Assembly (NCBI GenBank): GCA_030637505.1
Contig: DAOWGJ010000335.1
Span: forward strand, 1-15,460
Origin: Holophagae bacterium
Lineage (GTDB): Bacteria > Acidobacteriota > Thermoanaerobaculia > Thermoanaerobaculales > Sulfomarinibacteraceae
Direction: 5' to 3'
DNA: 15,460 bases
The notes under the pieces were generated by a model. That model saw only the letters and a list, made by a program, of their open reading frames with translations, did not search any database and was not told the origin of the DNA. Numbering within the stretch: the stretch's first letter is position 1; every line of letters starts with the position of its first letter. Below, one piece after another: positions 6,084 through 13,054 of the stretch. The position numbers were made by a program, and so were the translations under genes.

Positions 6084-6668
6084 ATGGACGTTGTGACGGT
6101 TTGTTCGGAGGAAATGTTCGAGGCCCAAAGGCAAGGGCCGGCGGCAGTTGATGATCGCCTGCTGGTCAAACGGGCCGGCCGAGGCGACCGGCAGGCATTC
6201 GAAGCGTTGTACCGGACCCATGTGAAGCGCGTGTATGCACTGTGTCGCAGACTCTGCGGCGACCCGGCGCTGGCCGAGGACCTGTGCCAGGAGACCTTCG
6301 TCAAGGCTTGGACCGGCCTGCCGTCCTTTCGGGGAAAGTCGGCCTTCGGAACCTGGCTTCACCGGGTGGCGGTCAATACGGTTTTGGGCCATCGCCGGTG
6401 GTCGGACAGCCGGGAGGATCTCAGGGCAGAGGATCTTTCGACAGTGGCGCCCTTTTCGGCCGCAAGGGCGGAGAGTCAGCCATCTGCCGGCGTGGATCTC
6501 GAACGAGCGATCGCTCGACTGCCCCAGGGCGCACGGGCGGTCTTCGTGCTCCACGACGTTGAAGGTTACCTTCATCGGGAGATCTCGGAAATGACCGGCA
6601 TGGCTGTCGGGACCTCAAAGGCCCATCTTCATAGGGCCCGGGGGCTGTTGCGGGAGGCACTCGAATGA
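6084..6668 (+). CDS. RNA polymerase sigma factor, ECF (sigma-70 group 4)
   Basis: A 194-aa alternative sigma factor with only the two domains usual in ECF sigmas. Sigma-2 spans about 25-108, with the core-binding DLCQETFVKAW (66-76) and the -10-binding helix FGTWLHRVAVN (88-98). Sigma-4 spans about 137-190, with LPQGARAVFVLHDVEGYLHREISEMTG and the recognition helix TSKAHLHRARGLLRE. The TGA overlaps the ATG of the anti-sigma gene by 4 bp, a coupling often seen for sigma/anti-sigma pairs. I chose ATG 6084, with a weak GAAGAG site before it; TTG 6081 and ATG 6114 are in frame. A possible self-recognised promoter (AAC at 6050, CGT at 6068) would leave almost no leader for ATG 6084 and is only a guess. 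Confidence 0.95.
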   Translation: MDVVTVCSEEMFEAQRQGPAAVDDRLLVKRAGRGDRQAFEALYRTHVKRVYALCRRLCGDPALAEDLCQETFVKAWTGLPSFRGKSAFGTWLHRVAVNTVLGHRRWSDSREDLRAEDLSTVAPFSAARAESQPSAGVDLERAIARLPQGARAVFVLHDVEGYLHREISEMTGMAVGTSKAHLHRARGLLREALE

Positions 6669-7309
6669 ACGATTGCAAACACTATCGCCGTTGGATGGAC
6701 GACGCCGTGGACGACGATCTGGCACCGGATCTGACGGAGCGACTCGAGGTGCACCTGGACTCTTGCCCTGAGTGTCATCGGCACATGGATGACCTCCGCT
6801 CACTGGTGACGGCGGCAGCCGCCTTGCCCAGTGAAATGGAGCCCAGCCGCGATCTTTGGCCTGACATCGAAGGCCGCCTGACGGGCCGGCCGTCTTTGCG
6901 ATGGCCGGTTCGCCGAGTGATCCTGGCCGTGGCGGCGTTGGTCGTGGTCGGTTTTGGACTCAGCCTGTTGCGGGCCCCGATGACCGGGCCGCAGCTTCAG
7001 CCGTCGGCAGACCCAGGGATTGTGCAGGCCGACAACCGGACGGCACCGCTTGACGATGTGCGGCTGGAATACCGACAGGCTCGGGCCGAACTGCTGGAAG
7101 TTGTACGGGCGCGGAGTGGAGAGGTCTCGCCCGAGACCCTGAAAGTGATCGAAAGTAATTTGGCCCTGATCGATCGGGCCATCGACAACATCGAGATGGC
7201 GTTGGCGGCCAACCCGGACGAGGGACGCCTCGATCGGCATTTGCTGCAGGCCTATCACCGTCAAATTGAAATGCTCCGCTGGGCGGCTCGAATGCCCTCG
7301 CGGACTTGA
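6665..7309 (+). CDS. Membrane anti-sigma factor with zinc-finger (ZAS/zf-HC2) domain
   Basis: The 214-aa protein has the layout of transmembrane anti-sigma factors that hold an ECF sigma inactive until an envelope signal arrives. The cytoplasmic N-terminus carries the zinc-binding motif H30-x3-C34-x2-C37 (EVHLDSCPECH), with Cys4 as a further candidate ligand. A single membrane helix spans about 84-103 (VILAVAALVVVGFGLSLL). The exported part is mainly helical (about 130-210), ending in AYHRQIEMLRWAARM. The ATG overlaps the sigma stop, and the DUF4097 gene follows after 14 nt. I infer a direct partnership with the upstream sigma factor; the signal sensed is unknown. Confidence 0.9.
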   Translation: MNDCKHYRRWMDDAVDDDLAPDLTERLEVHLDSCPECHRHMDDLRSLVTAAAALPSEMEPSRDLWPDIEGRLTGRPSLRWPVRRVILAVAALVVVGFGLSLLRAPMTGPQLQPSADPGIVQADNRTAPLDDVRLEYRQARAELLEVVRARSGEVSPETLKVIESNLALIDRAIDNIEMALAANPDEGRLDRHLLQAYHRQIEMLRWAARMPSRT

Positions 7310-7312
7310 TCT

Positions 7313-7320
7313 AAGGAGGA
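7313..7320 (+). promoter_or_regulatory. Strong Shine-Dalgarno of the DUF4097 gene
   Basis: AAGGAGGA lies 3 nt before the ATG at 7324, the strongest ribosome binding site in the operon. The third gene may therefore be made in excess over the regulators. Confidence 0.75.
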
Positions 7321-7323
7321 ATC

Positions 7324-8205
7324 ATGAAAAAGAATGTGTTGATTATTGTTTGTGTCATTTGCCTGGCGTCAGTTCTTGCATGGGCCGACAGACCGGTCCA
7401 CGAAACCAGCGCGGCGGCGCCGAACGGTACAGTCGAGGTGAGCAACATCGCAGGTTTGATTGATGTTGAGGGCTGGGACAGGGCCGAGGTCGAGCTGACC
7501 GGCACTCTCGCCGACTCTATCGAAAAAGTTGAGTTCGAGGTCATCGGGGATCACACCAGGATCGAAGTCAAATATCCGAAGAATTCCAAGAAATCTGGGC
7601 ATGCCGATCTCAAGGTGATGGTTCCATCAGGGTCCGACGTCGAAGTCGAGGCTGTCAGTGCCGACGTTACGGTGTCCCGGGTTCTTGGAGAACTCGAATT
7701 GGAATCGGTCAGCGGTGACGTCAAGGTCTTCGGGACACCCTCAGGGATCGATGCAGCAAGTGTCAGCGGTGATGTCACTGTCGAATTTGCCGCCGACGAT
7801 GTGGAATTAGCCTCCGTAAGTGGTGACATCCTTGTTCGTGAGGTACGGGGCGAGTTGGAGGCAGCGTCGGTCAGTGGGAACATCGCCGTCGAAAGCGGCC
7901 TGCTCGCGGGCGGAGAATTCGAAACGGTTTCGGGAGACATCACCCTCGAGGCGGCTCTTGATCGTGGCGATCTCGACATCGAGAGCATGAGCGGGAATTT
8001 GACGTTGGCCGTGCCGCATTCGACCATTGCCGACTTCGAAATCGAGACCTTTTCCGGATCAATCGACAACCGCCTGACCGGCGATCAATCCATCCGGACG
8101 TCAAAACACACGCCGGGCTCGGAGCTTGAATTTTCAACCGGGTCCGGAGGTCCGACTGTCAGCATTTCGTCTTTCAGCGGATCGGTCACGATCGGCGGGA
8201 GGTGA
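7324..8205 (+). CDS. Exported DUF4097 (adhesin-like beta-repeat) protein
   Basis: This 293-aa protein begins with a clear signal peptide (MKKN, hydrophobic core 5-18, cleavage expected after AWA at 21). The mature part is a run of short beta repeats typical of DUF4097 proteins: [VFM]-S-[GA]-[DNS] turns start at residues 111, 129, 147, 165, 183, 202, 222, 243 and 284. The first five are spaced by exactly 18 residues, as expected for a beta-solenoid with one turn per repeat. It ends in SSFSGSVTIGGR without a membrane anchor or sorting signal. As the last gene of a sigma/anti-sigma operon it is probably a secreted or periplasmic effector or part of signal sensing; its biochemical role is unknown. 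LiaG-type Firmicutes proteins carry the same domain in an envelope-stress locus. Confidence 0.88.
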   Translation: MKKNVLIIVCVICLASVLAWADRPVHETSAAAPNGTVEVSNIAGLIDVEGWDRAEVELTGTLADSIEKVEFEVIGDHTRIEVKYPKNSKKSGHADLKVMVPSGSDVEVEAVSADVTVSRVLGELELESVSGDVKVFGTPSGIDAASVSGDVTVEFAADDVELASVSGDILVREVRGELEAASVSGNIAVESGLLAGGEFETVSGDITLEAALDRGDLDIESMSGNLTLAVPHSTIADFEIETFSGSIDNRLTGDQSIRTSKHTPGSELEFSTGSGGPTVSISSFSGSVTIGGR

Positions 8206-8229
8206 TTCGAGGCCCAGCTGGGCCTCGAA
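8206..8229 (+). terminator. GC-rich palindrome immediately after the DUF4097 stop
   Basis: TTCGAGGCCC-AGCT-GGGCCTCGAA is a perfect 24-nt palindrome starting right after the TGA. There is no T-run, so it may act as an RNA-stabilising 3' hairpin or as a weak terminator before the stronger one at 8304-8341. Confidence 0.5.
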
Positions 8230-8230
8230 G

Positions 8231-8245
8231 GCTGTCAGCTCTCAT
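8231..8245 (-). repeat. Heptamer repeat, two units, reverse orientation
   Basis: GCTGTCAGCTCTCAT reads ATGAGAGCTGACAGC on the minus strand, a short member of the AGCTGAY family. The same CTCTCATC sequence follows the heptamer array at 6001. Confidence 0.6.
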
Positions 8246-8273
8246 CTATCGGATGAAGTAGGCAGAAACAGAC

Positions 8274-8300
8274 CCCAACACAACCCCTCTTGGTGTTGGG
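8274..8300 (+). other. Stem-loop upstream of the terminator
   Basis: CCCAACAC (8274-8281) pairs with GTGTTGGG (8293-8300), an 8-bp stem with an 11-nt loop. It stands 3 nt before the terminator hairpin, giving a tandem double hairpin. Confidence 0.5.
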
Positions 8301-8303
8301 TAT

Positions 8304-8341
8304 GCGGGTTGCCGTTGAAAACCGGCAACCCGCGTTTTTTT
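8304..8341 (+). terminator. Rho-independent terminator of the sigma/anti-sigma/DUF4097 operon
   Basis: GCGGGTTGCCG (8304-8314) and CGGCAACCCGC (8323-8333) form an 11-bp GC-rich stem with an 8-nt loop, followed after one G by seven T residues (8335-8341). The direction is forward, matching the operon that ends at 8205. Confidence 0.9.
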
Positions 8342-8382
8342 CAGGTCGCTTTTTCAGATTACAGACCAGACTATCGGTCAGG

Positions 8383-8446
8383 ATGGTGGGCCAAGGCCCA
8401 CCCTACTCGGGGCAGTGAACCTGTAGGGTGGGCCTTGGCCCACCAT
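8383..8446. repeat. Perfect 24-bp inverted repeat (GTAGGGTGGGC family)
   Basis: Arms at 8383-8406 and 8423-8446 are exact reverse complements separated by 16 nt. Each arm is itself a palindrome (GGTGGGCC-AA-GGCCCACC). Half of the same motif, GTAGGGTGGGCACGC, recurs at 12937-12951. The form suggests a small non-coding palindromic element (REP or MITE-like). It lies after the rng stop, so it may also slow transcription coming from the right. Confidence 0.8.
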
Positions 8447-8447
8447 G

Positions 8448-8468
8448 AGCTGATAGCTGACAGCTGAT
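8448..8468 (+). repeat. Heptamer array, three AGCTGAY units
   Basis: AGCTGAT, AGCTGAC, AGCTGAT in exact phase, directly beside the 24-bp inverted repeat and 5 nt from the rng stop codon. Confidence 0.8.
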
Positions 8469-8473
8469 CGCTC

Positions 8474-10459
8474 CTAATACGCAAATGGGTCGCTACCGTT
8501 GGGAACCTGGTCGATCAACGACGGTTCTTTTTTAGTGTCTTCGGCGGGGCCCTTTTCTTTCTTGGGGGTGTCCTGCGAGCCGGGCTCGGTTCCGCCGTTC
8601 TCCGTCTTGGCCTTCTTTGGACGCCGGGACCGACGACGACGCCGTGGTTTCTTTTTCTCGACGCCCTCGCCCCCTGCATCTCCGCCTTCGGTGGTGGGCG
8701 CCTCCGGCGCTGCCGGTTCCTCGGCACGAGGCGCGACGCTTGAACCACCTTCGGATTGGTCTTCGGGCTGGTCCCTCAGAACGGCTTTCTTGCGCCGCCG
8801 ACCGCCTCGCCTGCGGCGCCGGGAACTCTTCGGCGAACCGTCATCCCCCGATGCATCCTCCGCTCCGGCACCGTCGGGCGCCGGCCGAGAGTCTTCCTCC
8901 AAAGGCTGATGGCCGACTCCGTCCGCCAGGTCTGCGGCGCTGACGGCAGCTTGTACGGTCGGCGTTTCCGAAAAACTGCGCCGCTCCTCCCGTTTGACCC
9001 ACTCGATGTGCTCCTCCGAGCGGTGGAGTCCGGATGCGGCGATGACCTCAACGCGGATGTCGAATTCCCTCTCGAGGGCAGCCAACTCCTGGCGTCGTTC
9101 ATTCTGCAGGGCGTCGGCCAATTCCGGGTGAAGTTCGATGCTGACGCTGAGAAGGCGCCCGGTGGCCGCTCGCGCCTCGATCCGGCGGAGCAGGCTCAAG
9201 CCCACCAACTCTGAACTGGCGATGGTGCCCGACCCCGAACACGTAGGACACGGCCGGTGGCTCCTCAGCTGGAGAGCTTTCTTGATGCGTTGGCGGTTGA
9301 TTTCCAGGAGACCGTTGGGCGAGATCTTGCTGACTGTGTGCCTGGCCTTGTCGTTCTTCATCGCGTCGCGCAAGGTCTTTTCCACCTCACGGTTGTTTTT
9401 GGAGGCGCGCATGTCGATGAAGTCGACCACGATCAGACCGCCGATATCTCGCATGCGAAGCTGTCGGGCGACCGCCGAGGCTGCCTGGATATTGGTGCGA
9501 AACGCGTTTTCTTCTTGGGAGCCGCCCTTGGTTCCGCGGCCGGAGTTGACGTCGATTGCGGTCAGGGCTTCGGTGCCGTCGATGACGATCGAGCCTCCCG
9601 ATGGCAGATCGACGCTGCGCCGGTAGATCCTGTCGATTTGTTCTTCCAGGTCGAATTTGCTGAAAAGAGGCATTCGCTCGGTATAGCGGGTCAGACGGAT
9701 CTTGGCCCGCGGCATGAAGCTGGCCATGTAGCCCTCGGCCTTGGCGAAGACATCGTCGTCGTCGATCAAGACCTCGGTGATGGAACTATCCAGATGGTCA
9801 CGCAGAGCCTGCACCACCAGATCCTGGTCGGAGTAGAGAAGCTTGGTGCCTTTGCCTGTGCCGGCTTCCTTCTTGACCTTCTTCCAGAGGCGGTGGAGGG
9901 CGTTGAGGTCACGGCTGAGGGAAGCCTTCGGTTGGTCCAACGCATTGGTGCGGACGATGATGCCGAGATTCTCCGGGAGGTCCATTGACGCGAGTTTTTC
10001 TCTGGCGGCCGTGCGAAGTTCGTCATCCTCGGTGCGACGTGAGACGCCGCGCACGTCGTCGTAGGGCATGGCAACCAGGTAGCGCCCGGCTAGGCTGATA
10101 TTGGTCGTCGCCTGGGCACCCTTGTGGGCGATCGGGTCGCGAGTCACCTGCACGGTGAGGGGCTTGCCTTTGTCCAGGATGTTCTCGATGCGGGGCCGGC
10201 CGCTGCCCGAGTGCTTTCGGTGCATGGCCTCGGGCACGATGTCGTCCGCTCGAACGAGGGCGTCCTTGCCGGTCCCGATATCGACGAAGGCCGCCTCTAG
10301 GGCGGGGCGCACGCTGACAACGATCCCCCGGTAGATATTGCCTTTGATCAGGCCCGATTCCGAGGCCGCGACTTCGTAGGCCTCCATTGTTGTGTCGTGA
10401 ACGATGGCCACGCGGACCTCTTCGGGTCGTGTGGCGTTGATTAGCATTTTCCGGGCCAT
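8474..10459 (-). CDS. rng: Ribonuclease E/G family protein
   Basis: This 661-aa endoribonuclease acts in mRNA decay and rRNA/tRNA processing. An S1 domain (about 37-125, GNIYRGIVVSVRPALEAAFVDIG) is followed by the RNase H-like and DNase I-like parts of the catalytic core. The metal-binding aspartates fall in AIDVNSGRG (D303) and GLIVVDFIDM (D346), and the Zn-link is CPTCSGSG (C404, C407); these are the same residue numbers as in E. coli RNase E. The last ~120 residues are low-complexity with two basic blocks (SRRRRRGGRRRKK near 546 and KKPRRRRRSRRPKK near 603), likely for RNA binding or partner docking. ATG 10459 has GGAGGG just upstream; the frame opens 45 codons earlier without support. It follows the FabH-like gene by 55 nt, probably as one operon. 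Rne versus Rng naming is arbitrary here. Confidence 0.94.
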   Translation of the reverse strand: MARKMLINATRPEEVRVAIVHDTTMEAYEVAASESGLIKGNIYRGIVVSVRPALEAAFVDIGTGKDALVRADDIVPEAMHRKHSGSGRPRIENILDKGKPLTVQVTRDPIAHKGAQATTNISLAGRYLVAMPYDDVRGVSRRTEDDELRTAAREKLASMDLPENLGIIVRTNALDQPKASLSRDLNALHRLWKKVKKEAGTGKGTKLLYSDQDLVVQALRDHLDSSITEVLIDDDDVFAKAEGYMASFMPRAKIRLTRYTERMPLFSKFDLEEQIDRIYRRSVDLPSGGSIVIDGTEALTAIDVNSGRGTKGGSQEENAFRTNIQAASAVARQLRMRDIGGLIVVDFIDMRASKNNREVEKTLRDAMKNDKARHTVSKISPNGLLEINRQRIKKALQLRSHRPCPTCSGSGTIASSELVGLSLLRRIEARAATGRLLSVSIELHPELADALQNERRQELAALEREFDIRVEVIAASGLHRSEEHIEWVKREERRSFSETPTVQAAVSAADLADGVGHQPLEEDSRPAPDGAGAEDASGDDGSPKSSRRRRRGGRRRKKAVLRDQPEDQSEGGSSVAPRAEEPAAPEAPTTEGGDAGGEGVEKKKPRRRRRSRRPKKAKTENGGTEPGSQDTPKKEKGPAEDTKKEPSLIDQVPNGSDPFAY

Positions 10460-10462
10460 GGG

Positions 10463-10468
10463 CCCTCC
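10463..10468 (-). promoter_or_regulatory. Shine-Dalgarno of the RNase E/G gene
   Basis: GGAGGG on the minus strand, 3 nt before the ATG at 10459. It fixes the start inside the longer open frame that reaches 10594 and overlaps the FabH-like gene. Confidence 0.75.
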
Positions 10469-10514
10469 ATTTCTCTCGAGGCCGCGGCGGTCCATCAGTG
10501 GGCCGCCCGGCCGA

Positions 10515-11570
10515 TCACGCGCGATACAGGATGGCGCCCCAATTGAGGCCGCTTCCCAGACCGATGAAACACACCAGGTCGCCAGAAGAGACACGGCCCG
10601 CCGCGCGGGCTTCGTGATAGGCGATGGGGATGGTTCCGGCGGTCGTGTTGCCGTATCGCTGAATGTTGTTGAATACCTTGTCGTCGGGGAGGCCCAGACG
10701 TTTCTGGACCCCCTCGTTGATGCGCAGATTGGCCTGGTGCATGATCACCAGGTCGAGGTCGTCGGGCTCGAGGCCGTGACGCTCCAGCAGTTCGATCGTC
10801 ACCTGCGGCATGTGGGTGACGGCCAGGGCGTAGACCTTGCGACCGTCGACCATCGGTGTGATGTCGCCCGTCTCGATCATTTCCGAGCTGAAGAAGGGCC
10901 TGAAGGCGCTGCCGCCGCCCTTGGTCCACAGTCGTTCCACCTGGCTGCCGTCGGTGTGGATCAGACTGTCGATGACACCCTGGTCTTCGGTGTCAACGGC
11001 GGAGACAACGACGGCGCCGGCACCGTCACCGAACAACACTGTCCGGCCCCGAGTGGCGGTGTTGTTTTCAAGCTCATCCTGTGGAACTGGATCATCGGAT
11101 CGGCCGAGGAGCACATCCCAGCTCTTCCACGGCATCATGCAGGAGTGGACCTCGGCGCCGATGACCAGGACGTGACGTGACTGGCCCGAACGGACGAAGG
11201 CATCGGCGGTGTTGAGGGCGTAGACGAAGCCCATGCACTGTTGGCGGAGGTCCAGGCACGGGATGTGACCCAGGCCCAGTTTGTGTTGGACCAGGGGCGC
11301 CGGACCGGGGAAGTAGTAGTCGGGGGTCATCGTGGCGTTGACGACGAGATCAATGTCCGCAGGCTCGAGACCGGCGTCGGCGATCGCAGCCTTGCCGGCG
11401 GCGGCGGCCAAATCCGAGGTTGCAACACCGGCCTCGACGAAACGGCGTTCTTCGATACCGGTCCGCTGCCGAATCCACTCGTCGGTTGTGTCCATGATTT
11501 TGGCGAGGTCGTCGTTGGTGACGATTGTTGGTGGCACGTACATGCCGGTGCCGGTAATGACGGCGCGCAT
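10515..11570 (-). CDS. fabH: 3-oxoacyl-ACP synthase III family protein (FabH-like)
   Basis: A 351-aa thiolase-fold condensing enzyme. FabH joins an acyl-CoA starter to malonyl-ACP to begin fatty acid synthesis in the cytoplasm. The catalytic triad is complete: Cys112 (DLRQQCMGFVYAL), His278 (IMHQANLRI) and Asn308 (QRYGNTTAGT). The N-terminal MRAVITGTGMYVPPTIVTNDDLA and the GDGAGAVVVS strand are typical. Two features depart from standard FabH: QQC instead of AAC before the nucleophile, and an added segment at about 145-175 (PWKSWDVLLGRSDDPVPQDE), making it ~30 residues longer. It may therefore be a specialised KAS III. Start ATG 11570 has AAGGGA upstream. Divergent from nrtR and 55 nt upstream of the RNase E/G gene. 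Confidence 0.88.
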   Translation of the reverse strand: MRAVITGTGMYVPPTIVTNDDLAKIMDTTDEWIRQRTGIEERRFVEAGVATSDLAAAAGKAAIADAGLEPADIDLVVNATMTPDYYFPGPAPLVQHKLGLGHIPCLDLRQQCMGFVYALNTADAFVRSGQSRHVLVIGAEVHSCMMPWKSWDVLLGRSDDPVPQDELENNTATRGRTVLFGDGAGAVVVSAVDTEDQGVIDSLIHTDGSQVERLWTKGGGSAFRPFFSSEMIETGDITPMVDGRKVYALAVTHMPQVTIELLERHGLEPDDLDLVIMHQANLRINEGVQKRLGLPDDKVFNNIQRYGNTTAGTIPIAYHEARAAGRVSSGDLVCFIGLGSGLNWGAILYRA

Positions 11571-11638
11571 CGGAATTCCCTTTCCGGCCGCATGATACAG
11601 GATTTATGGGTGTGGAGTCATCTGGGGGAGCGGCAGGC

Positions 11639-11659
11639 GATACTGGATACTGGATACTT
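11639..11659. repeat. Heptamer array GATACTG, three units
   Basis: GATACTG, GATACTG, GATACTT in the 143-bp divergent interval between the FabH-like gene and nrtR. It has the same 7-bp period as the AGCTGAY arrays but a different unit. Confidence 0.7.
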
Positions 11660-11713
11660 GAGCCGTGCTCCCTGAGACATTCCGCCGACCCTTCCACGCT
11701 ACACTCGGGGTAG

Positions 11714-12724
11714 ATGACCGTAGATCGAGGCATTGTCGTCGGCTTGAATGCAGTGATTGTTGCTCTGGAATGCGATCGACCCAGGGTTCTGACGGTGTCG
11801 GTGCCCGAAGGAACCCCTCTCGAGGGTGGGACCGCGGCCTTGGATCGAGCCGATGGCCCGGGATCGACCGCCCTTCCCACCGGACCCTTGGACCCTACGG
11901 GTGACCGAACCCTCGAACTGGCTCTCAGGCGATGGGTCAAAGCGTGGTCCGGACTGGATCTTGGCTATGTCGAACAGCTCTACACCTTCGGCGACCGTTT
12001 TCGGGATCCGGCCGAGAGGCAAGGCGGTCCAAGGGTTATTTCCGCTGCCTACATCGGTCTGACCCATCAGGACGAACCCGCCGGCGCCTCTGTGGCTCGG
12101 TGGCGATCAATCTACACTTTTCTGCCGTGGGAGGATGGCCGGCGCGGGCGCCCCCCACTGATCGACGAGGCGATCGAACCCGCATTGGCCCGGTGGGTCG
12201 AGCGGGGGCAAAAAGACAGGAGCCTTCGTAGGGAGAGGGCATCACTGGCCTTTGGGTTTGGCGAGAGTCCGTGGGATGGCGAAAGGGTGCTCGAACGCTA
12301 TGAGATTCTCTTCGAAATGGGGCTGGTTTCTGAAAGGGGTCGGCATGGTGGGAATGCCGGGGAACAACCGGGAGGAAGGCCCCCTGTCGGTCCTGACCTG
12401 GGCCTTGACATGGCCTTCGACCACCGAAGAATCTTGGCGACGGCCCTCGGCCGGATCCGGGCAAAAATCCGCTATCGTCCCGTCATTTTCGAACTGATGC
12501 CCGAGACCTTCACCCTTTTGCAGCTGCAGCGGGCAGTCGAAGCCTTGGCCGGGGTCCGCCTGCACAAGCAGAATTTCAGGCGCCTGGTCGACAAGGGAGG
12601 ACTGGTCGAAGGCACCGGGAGGATGGACCTGAAAACCGGGGGCCGCCCGGCCGAACTCTTCCGTTTCAGGCGAGAGGTCCTGCTGGAGCGTCCCACACCG
12701 GGGGTCGGCCTTCCGGGGCTTTAG
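11714..12724 (+). CDS. nrtR: NrtR-family transcriptional regulator of NAD metabolism
   Basis: NrtR proteins combine a Nudix-like domain that senses ADP-ribose-type ligands with a C-terminal winged helix that binds operators of NAD genes. In this 336-aa protein the Nudix-like part spans about 1-170 (VIVALECDRPRVLTVSVPEG; LELALRRWVKAWSGLDLGYVEQLYTFGD; RVISAAYIGLT). Its Nudix box lacks the usual glutamates, so it is likely a sensor and not a hydrolase. The C-terminal part carries the family signature: AFDHRRILATALGRIRAKIRYRPVIFELMPETFTLLQLQ, then the winged helix KQNFRRLVDKGGLVEGTG and GGRPAELFRF. The ~60 residues between the two (about 165-235) are a longer linker than I expect. Immediately downstream are nadA and nadB with matching palindromes, supporting the role. 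ATG 11714 has only a weak GGGG site. Confidence 0.9.
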   Translation: MTVDRGIVVGLNAVIVALECDRPRVLTVSVPEGTPLEGGTAALDRADGPGSTALPTGPLDPTGDRTLELALRRWVKAWSGLDLGYVEQLYTFGDRFRDPAERQGGPRVISAAYIGLTHQDEPAGASVARWRSIYTFLPWEDGRRGRPPLIDEAIEPALARWVERGQKDRSLRRERASLAFGFGESPWDGERVLERYEILFEMGLVSERGRHGGNAGEQPGGRPPVGPDLGLDMAFDHRRILATALGRIRAKIRYRPVIFELMPETFTLLQLQRAVEALAGVRLHKQNFRRLVDKGGLVEGTGRMDLKTGGRPAELFRFRREVLLERPTPGVGLPGL

Positions 12725-12779
12725 CGACTTATCCTGGAGCACCTCCGAAAAAACGAAGCAAAACTGGGGATAAGTCGCT
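12723..12779. terminator. 12-bp inverted repeat spanning the nrtR stop, possible terminator
   Basis: AGCGACTTATCC (12723-12734, including part of the stop codon) is the exact reverse complement of GGATAAGTCGCT (12768-12779), with a 33-nt A-rich loop. No T-run follows on the forward strand. It could close the nrtR transcript. Confidence 0.45.
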
Positions 12780-12793
12780 GTCAGCTGTCAGCT
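12777..12793 (-). repeat. Heptamer array, reverse orientation
   Basis: GCTGTCAGCTGTCAGCT reads AGCTGACAGCTGACAGC on the minus strand, about 2.4 units. It overlaps the end of the inverted repeat behind nrtR. Confidence 0.75.
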
Positions 12794-12936
12794 GGCGCTT
12801 GCTATGCCGTCGGTAATGACCGCTTCGCAGGGGGGATGCACTTCTTCATCCGATCAGAACTCATCGAACACGCGTTCCGGCTGTTAGCTGAGCCTCTTGC
12901 AATAATCAAGAAATAGCCACAAAAAAGAAGAAGAAT

Positions 12937-12951
12937 GTAGGGTGGGCACGC
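12937..12951 (+). repeat. Half copy of the GTAGGGTGGGC element
   Basis: GTAGGGTGGGCACGC matches the first 11 bases of the right arm of the inverted repeat at 8383-8446. No partner arm is found nearby, so it may be a decayed copy. Confidence 0.5.
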
Positions 12952-13021
12952 AAAAATCGCTCGGATAATCTAATCCGGCGAGGAAGAAACTGAACGGGTG
13001 GCGGTTGTCTCCGCCTGATTG

Positions 13022-13054
13022 TCGCTGAATTTTGCAAGCACCTGAGCTGATAGC
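13022..13054 (+). repeat. Extended heptamer repeat, copy B
   Basis: TCGCTGAATTTTG (13022-13034), CAAGCA, a 4-nt link, then AGCTGAT and AGC (13045-13054). It is the counterpart of copy A at 5359, with only one full heptamer. Confidence 0.75.

Noticed and set aside
6111..6116. ATG 6114 of the sigma factor gene with GGAGGAA before it
   Set aside because: The Shine-Dalgarno core is only 2 nt from the ATG, too close for normal initiation. ATG 6084 was preferred, though not proven.
9257..9988. A 243-codon plus-strand frame opposite the RNase E/G gene
   Set aside because: The RNase E/G catalytic residues are all on the minus strand. The forward frame is its complement and has no ribosome binding site.
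10404..11180. A 258-codon plus-strand frame opposite the FabH-like gene
   Set aside because: It covers the FabH active-site region in antisense and resembles nothing known.
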